A stretch of 25,111 nt of DNA, from positions 1-25,111 of the forward strand of contig JAIRXI010000188.1 in the NCBI GenBank assembly GCA_031268395.1, written 5' to 3'. Below, one piece after another: positions 7,290 through 15,698 of the stretch. Below the pieces are notes generated by a model that ran no database searches, had not been told where the DNA came from, and saw only the letters and a list, made by a program, of their open reading frames with translations. A program made the position numbers and the translations under genes. Within the stretch, counting starts at the first letter, position 1, and every line of letters starts with the position of its first letter. Source of the DNA: Tannerella sp. (GTDB lineage Bacteria > Bacteroidota > Bacteroidia > Bacteroidales > Tannerellaceae).

Positions 7290-8456
7290 ATGAAAAAGAC
7301 CGTTTTTCTGGTATGTACGGTCGCCATTCTGACTGCATGTATGCAGGAAAAGGCACTTCGTGTCACGGTTGAGAATCCAAGTAATTTCGACCGTTTGACG
7401 GAAATGGTGGAACTCCCGCTAAGCATGTTGAATGCGAAAATCGCGTTGAGCGAGGGGCAGGTGTATGTGCTTCGGAACGACCGCCGGGAAGTCATTCCCA
7501 CGCAAGTCACCTGCGAAGAGAAACTCATCTTTCAGGCCGGCGCAAAGGCGAAGAAAACCGCGGTATACACGCTCTCGGCCGGCGCTTCGCAGACGTTTGT
7601 TCCGAAAACATACGGTCGTTTTATTTCCGAACGCAAAGACGATTTTGCATGGGAAAACGACCGTGTGGCATTCCGGATATACGGCGCTGCGCTGGTTGAT
7701 GTCGACGGTCCGAGCAACGGCCTCGACTTGTGGTACAAGCGTACCGACAAATTGATTATTGACAAATGGTATGGGGACGATCTGGCCGGAGTGCGATCCT
7801 ATCACGAAGACCACGGCGAAGGGATGGACGATTATAAGGTAGGGCGTACACTGGGCGGCGGAATGATGGCGCCTTATGTCGGCAACCGGTTGTGGCTGAA
7901 CGAAAACTTTGTCGGACAGGAACCTCTTGAAAACGGCCCGTTGCGTACCACTTTCCGCCTGACCTACAAGGCTGTTGAGGTGAATGGAAAGACCTTCGGT
8001 GAAAGCCGGGTGTTCTCGCTGGACGCCGGCTCGCAACTGACGAAAGTCACGCAGGTATATGCTACGAAGGACGCCATCCCCGTGGCGGCAGGCATTGTCA
8101 AACGGGACGGCGATGATGCGATTTTCAAGGATGTTACCGGTGCGATGGCTTCGCTTGTCTACGCCGAGCCGGAAAGCGAAACGGCGGGAAAAGTCTATGT
8201 AGGGATGATATTCCCGTCCGGGCTGGAAAAGACACTGGTGGATACATATACATTGACACATGCCATCACGGGACGGGAAGAAACCCATTCCCACATACTG
8301 GGCGTGACGACCTGTCAGCCGGATATGCCCGTGACGTATTACACCGGATTCGGATGGAGTAAATCCGGGTTCCCGACGGTGGATGACTTTAAAAGTTATA
8401 TGGCGCATTTTGTAGCAGGCCTGCAGGAACCGCTTATCATAAAAATCGGAAGATGA
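7290..8456 (+). CDS. DUF4861-type lipoprotein
   Basis: The 388-residue product begins with a lipoprotein signal: two Lys, a hydrophobic run, then L-T-A-C with the acylated Cys at residue 17. It should therefore be a periplasmic or outer-membrane lipoprotein. The rest, rich in beta strands, resembles the DUF4861 family, with a WENDRVAFRIYGAAL segment, GLDLWYKR, a YHEDHGEGMDDYKVG segment and a C-terminal TYYTGFGWSKSGFP motif. The family has no settled activity that I can cite. Its members recur beside kdu genes and polysaccharide lyases, so a role in handling uronic-acid oligosaccharides outside the cytosol is plausible. The open frame extends upstream, but the ATG at 7290 gives the clean signal peptide and lies just after the kduI stop. 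The stop overlaps the kdgK start by 4 bases (ATGA), showing translational coupling. Confidence 0.85.
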   Translation: MKKTVFLVCTVAILTACMQEKALRVTVENPSNFDRLTEMVELPLSMLNAKIALSEGQVYVLRNDRREVIPTQVTCEEKLIFQAGAKAKKTAVYTLSAGASQTFVPKTYGRFISERKDDFAWENDRVAFRIYGAALVDVDGPSNGLDLWYKRTDKLIIDKWYGDDLAGVRSYHEDHGEGMDDYKVGRTLGGGMMAPYVGNRLWLNENFVGQEPLENGPLRTTFRLTYKAVEVNGKTFGESRVFSLDAGSQLTKVTQVYATKDAIPVAAGIVKRDGDDAIFKDVTGAMASLVYAEPESETAGKVYVGMIFPSGLEKTLVDTYTLTHAITGREETHSHILGVTTCQPDMPVTYYTGFGWSKSGFPTVDDFKSYMAHFVAGLQEPLIIKIGR

Positions 8457-9490
8457 AAAAAGTTATTACATTCGGAGAAATCATGTTGCGGCTGGCAACG
8501 CCCGGATATTTGCGGTTTATCCAGTCAAACAGTCTGAATGCCACATTCGGCGGAGGCGAAGCCAATGTCGCCGTTTCGCTGGCCAATTACGGCATGCCGA
8601 CGGAATTTGTGACCCGTCTGCCTCAAAACGATATTGCCGGATGGTGCCTCTCCGAATTGCGCAAATATAATGTAGGAACAAGCCGTATCATCCGCGGGGG
8701 CGATCGCGTGGGCATCTATTTCCTCGAAACGGGGGCCGTTGCCCGCGCGTCGAAGGTGGTGTATGACCGGGCCAACTCCTCGATTACCGGGATTCGTCCG
8801 GGAATGGTGGACTGGGACGAAGTCTTCCGTGACGCTCAGTGGTTTCACTGGACGGGCATCACGCCTGCGCTTTCGCAGGGTGCGGCGGATGCGTGTCTGG
8901 AAGCTGTCAGAGCAGCGAATCGACTGGGCATTACGGTGTCGTCCGACCTGAACTATCGCAAAAACCTGTGGAAATACGGCAAGACGGCATCCGAGGTCAT
9001 GCCGGCGCTGGTGGAAGGCTGTGACGTGATTCTGGGCAACGAGGAAGATGCAGAAAAGGTGTTCGGCATCAAGCCGGAAGGATTTGATGCTGCACACACG
9101 GGAGGCGAAATCAATGCTGCCGGATTCGAATCGGTATGCCTGCAACTGAAGGAGCGTTTCCCTCGGGCCGGGAAAGTCGTCATCACCCTTCGCGGTTCCA
9201 TCAATGCGAACCATAATACGTGGGGAGGCGTCCTCCATGCCGACAGGATGTACCAGTCTCGAAGCTACGACATTACGCATATCGTCGACCGCGTCGGCGG
9301 AGGCGATTCCTTCATGGGGGGACTGATCTTCGGCCTGCTGACGTACCCGTCGGATCCACAGCGGGCACTGGATTTTGCCGTTGCCACTTCCTGCCTGAAA
9401 CATACGATTTACGGGGATTTCAATGCCGTATCGGTCGCTGAAGTGGAGCAGTTGCTCGGGGGCGACGGTTCAGGACGGGTATCCCGATAA
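8453..9490 (+). CDS. kdgK: 2-dehydro-3-deoxygluconokinase (PfkB family)
   Basis: The 345-residue protein is a PfkB/ribokinase-fold sugar kinase. Near the N terminus it has F-G-E-I-M-L-R-L and the substrate-binding G-G-G-E-A-N-V-A-V-S-L segment. Residues around 165-170 read DLNYRKNLW, and the catalytic, anion-hole motif is GGGDSFMGG with Asp285 as the likely base. The product closely follows Bacteroidales KDG kinases along its length. It phosphorylates 2-keto-3-deoxygluconate to KDPG with ATP in the cytosol, the step after KduD. Residues about 205-225 form an insertion relative to short KdgK proteins, common in this phylum. The start overlaps the previous stop by 4 bases. The KDPG aldolase needed next is not nearby. 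A 132-base spacer with no visible signal separates it from kduD. Confidence 0.95.
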   Translation: MKKVITFGEIMLRLATPGYLRFIQSNSLNATFGGGEANVAVSLANYGMPTEFVTRLPQNDIAGWCLSELRKYNVGTSRIIRGGDRVGIYFLETGAVARASKVVYDRANSSITGIRPGMVDWDEVFRDAQWFHWTGITPALSQGAADACLEAVRAANRLGITVSSDLNYRKNLWKYGKTASEVMPALVEGCDVILGNEEDAEKVFGIKPEGFDAAHTGGEINAAGFESVCLQLKERFPRAGKVVITLRGSINANHNTWGGVLHADRMYQSRSYDITHIVDRVGGGDSFMGGLIFGLLTYPSDPQRALDFAVATSCLKHTIYGDFNAVSVAEVEQLLGGDGSGRVSR

Positions 9491-9622
9491 AGATATGCAG
9501 TCAAAACAGTTAATGAATACCGGATCTCAGGCCTCTGCCCGTTCGTACAATATGCGTATGGCCGGGCGGGAACTTGACATCCGACAACCATTTTTATAAA
9601 TCAAAATACAGACAGTAAACTT

Positions 9623-10417
9623 ATGGAAAATTTATTTTCACTGAAAGGGAAAATTGCGCTGGTAACCGGCGCATCCTACGGTATCGGGTTCGCGATCGCT
9701 TCGGCGTATGCCAAAGCCGGTGCAGCCATTGTGTTCAACGAGATCAACCGGGAACTGCTCGACAGGGGCCTGGCCGCGTACCGCGAGGCCGGCATTGCGG
9801 CGCGCGGTTACGTGTGTGACGTGACCGACGAAGAACAGGTCAGCGGCATGGTCGCTCAAATCGGGCAGGACGCCGGCACGGTCGACATCCTGGTGAACAA
9901 TGCCGGCATCATCCGTCGCATTCCCATGCACGAGATGAGCGCGGCTGAATTTCGCAAGGTCATTGACATCGACCTGAACGGGCCATTTATCGTATCCAAG
10001 GCCGTCATTCCGGGAATGATGAAAAAGGGAGGCGGAAAAATCATCAACATCTGTTCGATGATGAGCGAACTGGGGCGCGAAACCGTCTCGGCCTACGCGG
10101 CAGCCAAAGGCGGCCTGAAGATGCTGACCCGCAACATCGCCTCCGAGTACGGCGAATACAATATCCAGTGTAACGGCATCGGGCCGGGCTATATCGCCAC
10201 ACCGCAGACGGCGCCGTTGCGCGAGATGCAGCCCGACGGGTCCCGGCATCCGTTCGACCGGTTCATCATCGCCAAGACGCCGGCCGCGCGCTGGGGAACG
10301 ACTGGCGACCTCGAAGGCCCGGCCCTCTTTCTGGCCTCCGCGGCCTCCGATTTCGTGAACGGCCATATCCTTTATGTCGACGGTGGCATCCTTGCCTACA
10401 TCGGCAAGCAACCGTAA
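9623..10417 (+). CDS. kduD: 2-deoxy-D-gluconate 3-dehydrogenase / DKI dehydrogenase (SDR)
   Basis: The 264-residue protein is a classical short-chain dehydrogenase. The NAD(P)-binding motif is TGASYGIGFAIA near residues 14-25, NNAG occurs near 91-94, and the catalytic set is Ser145, Tyr158 and Lys162 with normal spacing. The start, FSLKGKIALVTGASYGIG, is typical of KduD. In this pathway it reduces 3-deoxy-D-glycero-2,5-hexodiulosonate from KduI to 2-keto-3-deoxygluconate, which KdgK then phosphorylates. It is cytosolic. GC content appears higher than in kduI and the DUF4861 gene, and the rise continues through the next two genes; I see no sharp boundary that would show a separate insertion. 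The MFS transporter gene follows after 33 bases. Confidence 0.95.
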   Translation: MENLFSLKGKIALVTGASYGIGFAIASAYAKAGAAIVFNEINRELLDRGLAAYREAGIAARGYVCDVTDEEQVSGMVAQIGQDAGTVDILVNNAGIIRRIPMHEMSAAEFRKVIDIDLNGPFIVSKAVIPGMMKKGGGKIINICSMMSELGRETVSAYAAAKGGLKMLTRNIASEYGEYNIQCNGIGPGYIATPQTAPLREMQPDGSRHPFDRFIIAKTPAARWGTTGDLEGPALFLASAASDFVNGHILYVDGGILAYIGKQP

Positions 10418-10450
10418 GATTTATCTTTACATATATAATACAGTTTGATC

Positions 10451-11923
10451 ATGAACAGACAAAAGGAAGGAATGACGAATTTCCGTTGGGTGATATGCGC
10501 GATGCTCTTCTTCGCGACAACGGTCAACTATCTGGACAGGCAGGTACTGTCGCTCACATGGGACGAGTTTATCAAGCCCGAATTTCACTGGGACGAGTCG
10601 CACTACGGCACCATTACCTCCGTCTTTTCCATCGTGTATGCCATCTGCATGCTCTTTGCAGGGCGGTTTGTCGAATGGATGGGGACGCGCAGGGGTTTTC
10701 TCTGGGCCATTGGCGTGTGGAGTGTCGGCGCGTGTCTGCACGCGATATGCGGCGCCGTAACCGAAATGAGCGTCGGGCTGCACAGCGCCGCCGAACTGGC
10801 TGGAGCTACCGGCGATGTGGCCGTGATGGTTGCCTCCGTCAGCATGTACTGTTTTCTGGTGGCGCGCTGCATCCTTGCCCTCGGCGAGGCGGGAAACTTC
10901 CCCGCAGCCATCAAGGCTACGGCCGAATATTTCCCCAAGAAGGACCGTGCCTATGCCACCTCCATTTTCAATGCGGGAGCCTCGATAGGCGCCCTGTTTG
11001 CTCCGCTGTCCATTCCGCCTCTTGCCAAATGCTTCGGATGGGAAATGGCGTTCATCATTATTGGCGTACTTGGTTTCGTCTGGATGGGCTTCTGGGTCTT
11101 CCTGTACGACAGCCCCGCGCAGAGCCGGCGTGTCGGCGCGGCGGAACTGGAATATATTGAGCAGGACAGACAGGAAGAACAGACGGTGAAGACGGCCGGA
11201 CGGCAGAATGAAGAACAGGAGAAGAAGCTGCCTTTCCTCAAGTGTTTCACCTATAAACAAACCTGGTCTTTTGCCGTGGGCAAGTTCATGACCGACGGCG
11301 TGTGGTGGTTTTTCCTCTTCTGGACGCCCTCGTACCTGAGTACGCAGTTCGGCGTCAAAACCTCCGAAGGACTGGGCATGGCGCTCATATTTACGCTGTA
11401 TGCCATTGTGACGGTCCTGTCCATCTTCGGCGGAAAGTTGCCGACCCTCTTCATCAACCGCAGCGGTCAGAATCCCTACGCCGCGCGCATGAAAGCCATG
11501 CTGATATTCGCCTTCTTCCCGCTCTTTGTCCTGCTGGCGCAGCCGCTGGGGATGCACTTTGCGCACCTCGGACGGAATGCGGCATGGATTCCGGTGATAC
11601 TCATATCCATTGGCTGTGCCGCACACCAGGCGTGGAGCGCCAACCTCTTCTCGACCGTCGGCGACATGTTCCCCAGGGGAGCCATTGCAACAGTGACGGG
11701 CATTGGCGGTATGGCGGGCGGCCTTGGCTCCATGATCCTCCAGAAAAGCGCGGGCAACCTGTTCGTATACGCCGGAGATACCGGAATGACATTCCTGGGC
11801 TTCGAAGGCAAACCCGCCGGCTATTTCATTATTTTCATCATCTGCGCTGTCGCCTATCTGATCGGGTGGGTGGTGATGAAGTCGCTGGTACCGGAATACA
11901 AACTGATTAAAGATACAGAGTAA
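10451..11923 (+). CDS. MFS transporter, hexuronate (ACS/ExuT) type
   Basis: The 490-residue integral membrane protein has about 12 hydrophobic segments. It begins FRWVICAMLFFATTVNYLDRQVLS, the signature N-Y-x-D-R start of the anion:cation symporter branch of the major facilitator family, which includes ExuT. Other family features are RxxxxLGEAGNFPAAIKATAEYFPKKDRAYATSIFNAGASIGA (near 140-180) and a long, charged central cytoplasmic loop (about 232-262, rich in Gln and Glu). Its place right after kduD suggests uptake of free hexuronate or unsaturated uronate across the inner membrane. The loop after the second helix pair is extended (about 95-130, ending in a hydrophobic segment). I chose the ATG at 10451; an in-frame TTG six bases upstream is the only alternative nearby. 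A hairpin terminator begins at its stop codon. Confidence 0.92.
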   Translation: MNRQKEGMTNFRWVICAMLFFATTVNYLDRQVLSLTWDEFIKPEFHWDESHYGTITSVFSIVYAICMLFAGRFVEWMGTRRGFLWAIGVWSVGACLHAICGAVTEMSVGLHSAAELAGATGDVAVMVASVSMYCFLVARCILALGEAGNFPAAIKATAEYFPKKDRAYATSIFNAGASIGALFAPLSIPPLAKCFGWEMAFIIIGVLGFVWMGFWVFLYDSPAQSRRVGAAELEYIEQDRQEEQTVKTAGRQNEEQEKKLPFLKCFTYKQTWSFAVGKFMTDGVWWFFLFWTPSYLSTQFGVKTSEGLGMALIFTLYAIVTVLSIFGGKLPTLFINRSGQNPYAARMKAMLIFAFFPLFVLLAQPLGMHFAHLGRNAAWIPVILISIGCAAHQAWSANLFSTVGDMFPRGAIATVTGIGGMAGGLGSMILQKSAGNLFVYAGDTGMTFLGFEGKPAGYFIIFIICAVAYLIGWVVMKSLVPEYKLIKDTE

Positions 11924-11984
11924 ATAAGGAACCGGCAGGCGAATGAGCCGACATGGTGGCCCGTTCGCCCGGTGCCTTATTTTA
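11923..11984 (+). terminator. Hairpin terminator between transporter and glycosidase-like gene
   Basis: AATAAGG followed by ACCGG and GGCGAA (11923-11944) pairs with TTCGCC, CCGGT and CCTTATT (11964-11981). This gives a long interrupted stem of about 20 pairs with a GC-rich core, followed by TTTT. It starts on the last base of the transporter stop codon. It could end the uronate operon or only reduce read-through into the next gene, which lies 31 bases further on. Confidence 0.7.
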
Positions 11985-12015
11985 AAGCAAAAGTAAAACA
12001 TCAAATAAAGACAAT

Positions 12016-13209
12016 ATGATTAAGAACATTAATGTTATGAATCAATCCTTCCTGTTCCGCACGCCTCTTTCCCGTCGGAGCTTCATTTGCCGGGCGGCCG
12101 CGGGGGCGGCGTTACTGACCCTGCCTTCGGCCGGCACGTTGCAGGCCGCGCCGGCCATATCCCGTCCGGCGACGCCGGAAGACGACTCCCCGGCGCCGCT
12201 CGACAGGGATACACTCCGTCGCTGGAGTGCGCCGTTTCGCGGCTGGGAGTATCACCCCGATCCGGTCATTCCGGCAGACTACCCGATTCCCGGCGCGGAA
12301 GATTTCCACAGCTACGACGTCCCGTGCGTCTTCCAGCTGGAAGACAGGCCAGGCGTCTGGTACATGAGTTTCATCGGATTCAACCAGACCGGATACAATT
12401 CGTTCGTGGTGGAAAGCGACGACCTGATTCACTGGAAAAACCCGCAGCGGGCGATGGGTTTCGGCCCGGAAGGAGCGTTTGATCACGGCGGCTGCGTCAT
12501 CGGCGCCTATCTGTATCGCGACTGGGACATCCGCGCGCCGCGAACGCTCCGGAAACTGGACGGCAAATACTGGACGCTCTACGGATGCTATCCGCGGCAG
12601 GGCGGCTACGAACTGAGACCGGGCTACGAAGGCGTGGCCACGAGCGACGACGGCATCCACTGGCAGCGGGCCGCGGACGAACCGATTCTTTCCGTCCATC
12701 AGAAAGACTGCGGAATGTGGGAGAAGGATTGCATCTATCAGCCCTGGCTGGTGGAGCACGGGGGGACATACTACAACTTTTACAATGCGGCGCAGGGGTC
12801 TGTGGAGCAGATGGGGCTTGCGCTTTCGAACGACCTGAAACACTGGGTGCGCTATCCGTTCAACCCGGTACTGCGCAACCGTCCGGGTGGCTATGACGAA
12901 ACGTTCTGTTCCGACGGGAAAGTGTTCAGGGACGGCGACCACTGGACGATGTTCTACTTCGGTGTCGGACGGGGCGGGGCAAGTATCATGGCCGCCTTCT
13001 CCCGCGACCTGCTGCACTGGACGGCCGATCCGGATCCGCTCTATCCCTTCGGCGGCCATCCGGCGGGCCTCGACCGACAGTATGCACACAAGATTTCGCT
13101 CGTCTTCAACCCTTCGGACAGCACTTGGTACATGTACTATTGCGCCGTCGGCGACAAGGGACGTACCGTCGGACTGCTGAAAGGAAAACCCGAAGGCTAC
13201 CCCGCCTGA
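12016..13209 (+). CDS. Tat-exported beta-propeller glycosidase-like protein (GH43/GH32/GH130-like)
   Basis: The 397-residue product has a twin-arginine signal: S-R-R-S-F-I at residues 19-24, a hydrophobic Ala/Leu run, and a likely cleavage after LQAA near 45. The mature part has repeated W-Y-M-S-F, W-T-L-Y-G, Y-Y-N-F-Y, W-T-M-F-Y-F and W-Y-M-Y-Y strands, each followed by an S-D-D-L/D-G-I-H-W turn. This is the sequence rhythm of five-bladed propeller glycosidases. Acidic candidates lie in HSYDVPC, MWEKDCIY and GGYDETFCSDG. I cannot place it in one GH family; it may act on uronate-containing oligosaccharides, given the operon. It should be periplasmic and folded before export. Starts at 12016 and 12037 are both possible and neither alters the Tat motif. 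Confidence 0.75.
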   Translation: MIKNINVMNQSFLFRTPLSRRSFICRAAAGAALLTLPSAGTLQAAPAISRPATPEDDSPAPLDRDTLRRWSAPFRGWEYHPDPVIPADYPIPGAEDFHSYDVPCVFQLEDRPGVWYMSFIGFNQTGYNSFVVESDDLIHWKNPQRAMGFGPEGAFDHGGCVIGAYLYRDWDIRAPRTLRKLDGKYWTLYGCYPRQGGYELRPGYEGVATSDDGIHWQRAADEPILSVHQKDCGMWEKDCIYQPWLVEHGGTYYNFYNAAQGSVEQMGLALSNDLKHWVRYPFNPVLRNRPGGYDETFCSDGKVFRDGDHWTMFYFGVGRGGASIMAAFSRDLLHWTADPDPLYPFGGHPAGLDRQYAHKISLVFNPSDSTWYMYYCAVGDKGRTVGLLKGKPEGYPA

Positions 13210-13223
13210 TTCAGGAACGCTGG

Positions 13224-13270
13224 AAATAAACGTCACACATTTATCAGAACGGTAAATGTGACGTTTATTT
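13224..13270. terminator. Bidirectional terminator hairpin
   Basis: AAATAAACGTCAC-ACATTTA (13224-13243) pairs with TAAATGTGACGTTTATTT (13253-13270): 18 base pairs with a two-base bulge and a 9-base loop. It lies between two convergent genes and covers the first two bases of the minus-strand stop codon. The AT-rich ends provide T-rich tails on both strands. Confidence 0.85.
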
Positions 13271-14552
13271 ATGCCTTCTTCCCGTTCGCGGATTTCCGCA
13301 CCAGCACCCTGTCTATCCTGGCTTTGTCCATCTTTATGATTTCGAAGTCAAAATCTTTCCAGGTAAGCTTGTCGCCCGTTTCCGGAACACATTCCAGAAT
13401 TTCCAGAATCAGCCCGCTCAGGGTGTTGTAGTCGTATTCGGCATACAACTCTTCCAGATCAAAATATTCGAGGAAATTGTAAAATGAATACTGGCCGTCC
13501 ACCAGCCAGCTGCCGTCCGTGCGCTTTATGATTTCCGGCTCCTCGTCCACGTCGAGCATCTGGCCGATCAGGGCTTCCATAATATCTCTCAGCGTCACAA
13601 TACCCTGAATGCCGCCGAACTCGTCCGTCACCAGCCCGTATTTTACCCGCGCCTTCCTGAACTGTTCCAGCGCCTTGTACACGCTCTGGTTTTCGGGGAC
13701 GAACTGCGGCGGCCGGAGCGCCTGCGACAGGGCGAAGTCCGGCGAATCGATCCGTCCGAACAGGTCTTTCAGATAAACCACCCCCACGATATTGTCGAAC
13801 TTCCCCGAAGCAACCGGATAAATACTGAACGGATGCGCCCGCACCTTCTCACGCACGGTTTCCGGAGTATCCCTGATGTCCATCCAGGCGATGTCGCTTC
13901 GGTGTGTCATGATAGAGCCTGCGTCGCGGTCGCCCAGCGTGAAGACGCGCTCCACAATGTCCTGTTCCACCTCCTGCACTTCGCCGCCGTCAAAACCTTC
14001 CCGCACAACCGCCCTTATCTCCTCCTCCGTCACCCTGTTTTCTTCCGTCCCGCTCAACCCCAGCAGCGACATCACCAGATACGTGCTTTTGGACAGAATC
14101 CAGACAAAAGGAGACGCTACGGCTGACAGTACATTCATGGGCCGCGCCATCACGATAGCCGTTTTCTCGGCAAATCGCATACCGATGCGTTTCGGCACCA
14201 GTTCGCCGAGCACCAGCGTCAGGTAAGTCACCGTCACAACAATCACCAGCCGGGCTGCCGGCAGGGCATACGGCTGGCTCCAGGCCATGTTCTCCAGCAG
14301 GCCGGCAAGATCCCCCGCAAACGCCTCGCCCGAAAACAGACCCGTCAGGATCCCGATGAGCGTGATCCCTATCTGTATCGTGGAAAGGAACTTGTCCGGG
14401 TTGGCCGTCAGTTTCAATGCCGCCCGGGCCGGCTTTTTCCCTTTCTTCAGTTCAATTTCCAGCCGGGCCTTCCGCGACGAAACCAGTGCAATTTCCGTCA
14501 TCGCAAGCAGCCCGTTCAGCAAAATCAATCCGGCAACAATCAATATCTCCAT
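13269..14552 (-). CDS. CNNM/CorC-HlyC-type membrane protein with CBS domains
   Basis: The 427-residue protein has the three-part layout of the 'hemolysin C/CorC, CNNM' family. An N-terminal transmembrane domain (about 1-185) has four hydrophobic stretches and contains N-G-x-x-A-x-x-E-I-A-L-V-S-S-R and LGELVPKRIGMRFAE. A CBS pair follows (about 200-325, with IMTHRSDI and VTDEFGGIQGIVTLRDI), then a CorC_HlyC domain at the C terminus (about 340-420, with DGSWLVDGQYSFYNF). Members bind Mg-ATP through the CBS pair and are linked to magnesium or divalent-cation efflux, and GldE of gliding bacteria is a relative. The true substrate cannot be read here and the 'hemolysin' label is historical. It acts in the inner membrane. 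It diverges from pheS, sharing a 92-base spacer, and its length is normal. Confidence 0.92.
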   Translation of the reverse strand: MEILIVAGLILLNGLLAMTEIALVSSRKARLEIELKKGKKPARAALKLTANPDKFLSTIQIGITLIGILTGLFSGEAFAGDLAGLLENMAWSQPYALPAARLVIVVTVTYLTLVLGELVPKRIGMRFAEKTAIVMARPMNVLSAVASPFVWILSKSTYLVMSLLGLSGTEENRVTEEEIRAVVREGFDGGEVQEVEQDIVERVFTLGDRDAGSIMTHRSDIAWMDIRDTPETVREKVRAHPFSIYPVASGKFDNIVGVVYLKDLFGRIDSPDFALSQALRPPQFVPENQSVYKALEQFRKARVKYGLVTDEFGGIQGIVTLRDIMEALIGQMLDVDEEPEIIKRTDGSWLVDGQYSFYNFLEYFDLEELYAEYDYNTLSGLILEILECVPETGDKLTWKDFDFEIIKMDKARIDRVLVRKSANGKKA

Positions 14553-14580
14553 CTGAAAGCAATTCTATATTTTCCCGTCA

Positions 14581-14588
14581 CAAAGATA
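14581..14588 (-). promoter_or_regulatory. Candidate -7 element for the CNNM gene
   Basis: TATCTTTG on the minus strand fits TAnnTTTG and lies 28 bases before the start codon at 14552. No clear -33 TTTG is seen at standard spacing. Confidence 0.5.
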
Positions 14589-14608
14589 ATGAGTTTCCGA
14601 ATTTTTCG

Positions 14609-14616
14609 TACATTTG
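14609..14616 (+). promoter_or_regulatory. pheS: Candidate -7 element for pheS
   Basis: TACATTTG fits TAnnTTTG and lies 28 bases before the pheS start at 14645. It mirrors the CNNM element: the two -7 boxes are 20 bases apart and each is 28 bases from its gene. A -33 element is not obvious. Confidence 0.5.
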
Positions 14617-14644
14617 CCCATCAAAAATAAAACGGTATATCAGA

Positions 14645-15664
14645 ATGATTGAAAAAATCAAAACGTTGCTTCGGGAAATGGAAACCCTGGAGGCCGTCAG
14701 TGCGGAAGAACTGGAAACGCTGAGGATTAAGTATCTAAGCAGGAAGGGCGAAATCGCTTCGCTGATGAATGAATTTCGGGACGTCGCGGCCGGACAGAAG
14801 CGGGACGTCGGGATACTGCTGAACGAACTGAAAGAAAAAGCACAGGAGCGGATCAACGGCTTGAAGGAGCGTTTTGAACAGGCGCAGACGGGCAGTTGCC
14901 CGTGCGACCTGACGCGCACCGCCTGGCCGGCGCCTTCGGGCACACGCCATCCACTGTCGATTGTCCGGCAGGAAATCTGCGACATCTTCGGGCGTCTCGG
15001 ATTCAGCATCGAGGAAGGACCGGAAATTGAAGACGACTGGCACGTCTTTTCGGCGCTTAATTTTGCCGAAGACCATCCGGCCCGCGACATGCAGGACACG
15101 TTCTTTATCCGGCACCGTCCCGACGTCGTGCTGCGCACCCACACCTCATCCGTGCAGACGCGTGTGATGGAACGCCGGCAGCCGCCCGTCCGCATCATCT
15201 GTCCGGGACGCGTCTACCGCAACGAAGCCATTTCCTACCGCGCACACTGTTTTTTTCATCAGGTAGAAGCCCTCTACGTTGACGGGGAAGTGTCGTTTGC
15301 CGACCTGAAGCAGGCGCTGCTGTTTTTCGCCAGGGAAATGTTCGGCGCACATACGGAAATCCGGCTGCGTCCTTCCTATTTCCCCTTCACCGAGCCGTCG
15401 GCCGAGATGGACATCTCCTGCATCCTGTGCGGAGGCAAGGGCTGCCCGTTCTGCAAACACACGGGCTGGGTAGAAATACTCGGCTGCGGAATGGTAGACC
15501 CGAACGTGCTCGACAATTGCGGCATCGACAGCCGGCGCTATTCCGGCTACGCACTGGGCATGGGGATCGAACGGATCACGAATCTGAAATATCGCGTAAA
15601 AGACCTGCGGATGTTTTCAGAAAACGACGTACGCTTCCTGAACCAGTTCGAAGCGGCGTATTGA
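14645..15664 (+). CDS. pheS: Phenylalanine--tRNA ligase alpha subunit
   Basis: The 339-residue protein has the PheS layout: an N-terminal coiled-coil arm (about 1-85, charged Leu/Glu/Lys helices) that contacts tRNA, and a class II catalytic core. Core pieces are GTRHPLSIVRQEICDIFGRLGFSI, the motif 2 region VVLRTHTSSVQTRVM and IICPGRVYRNE, FHQVEALYV, R-P-S-Y-F-P-F-T-E-P-S-A-E and GYALGMGIERI (motif 3). A Cys-rich insertion, C-I-L-C-G-G-K-G-C-P-F-C (260-271), looks zinc-binding and is typical of this phylum. With PheT it charges tRNA-Phe; pheT is not here. The frame stays open upstream into the antisense of the CNNM gene. The ATG at 14645 gives the conserved N terminus and fits the promoter. 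The nth gene follows after 34 bases. Confidence 0.97.
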   Translation: MIEKIKTLLREMETLEAVSAEELETLRIKYLSRKGEIASLMNEFRDVAAGQKRDVGILLNELKEKAQERINGLKERFEQAQTGSCPCDLTRTAWPAPSGTRHPLSIVRQEICDIFGRLGFSIEEGPEIEDDWHVFSALNFAEDHPARDMQDTFFIRHRPDVVLRTHTSSVQTRVMERRQPPVRIICPGRVYRNEAISYRAHCFFHQVEALYVDGEVSFADLKQALLFFAREMFGAHTEIRLRPSYFPFTEPSAEMDISCILCGGKGCPFCKHTGWVEILGCGMVDPNVLDNCGIDSRRYSGYALGMGIERITNLKYRVKDLRMFSENDVRFLNQFEAAY

Positions 15665-15698
15665 AGATTCGAAAAAATCGAAAATCAGGGAGATCGTT

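Noticed and set aside
9491..9622. Possible KDPG aldolase or small gene in the kdgK-kduD gap
   Set aside because: The 132 bases are too short for an aldolase and show no frame with recognisable similarity.
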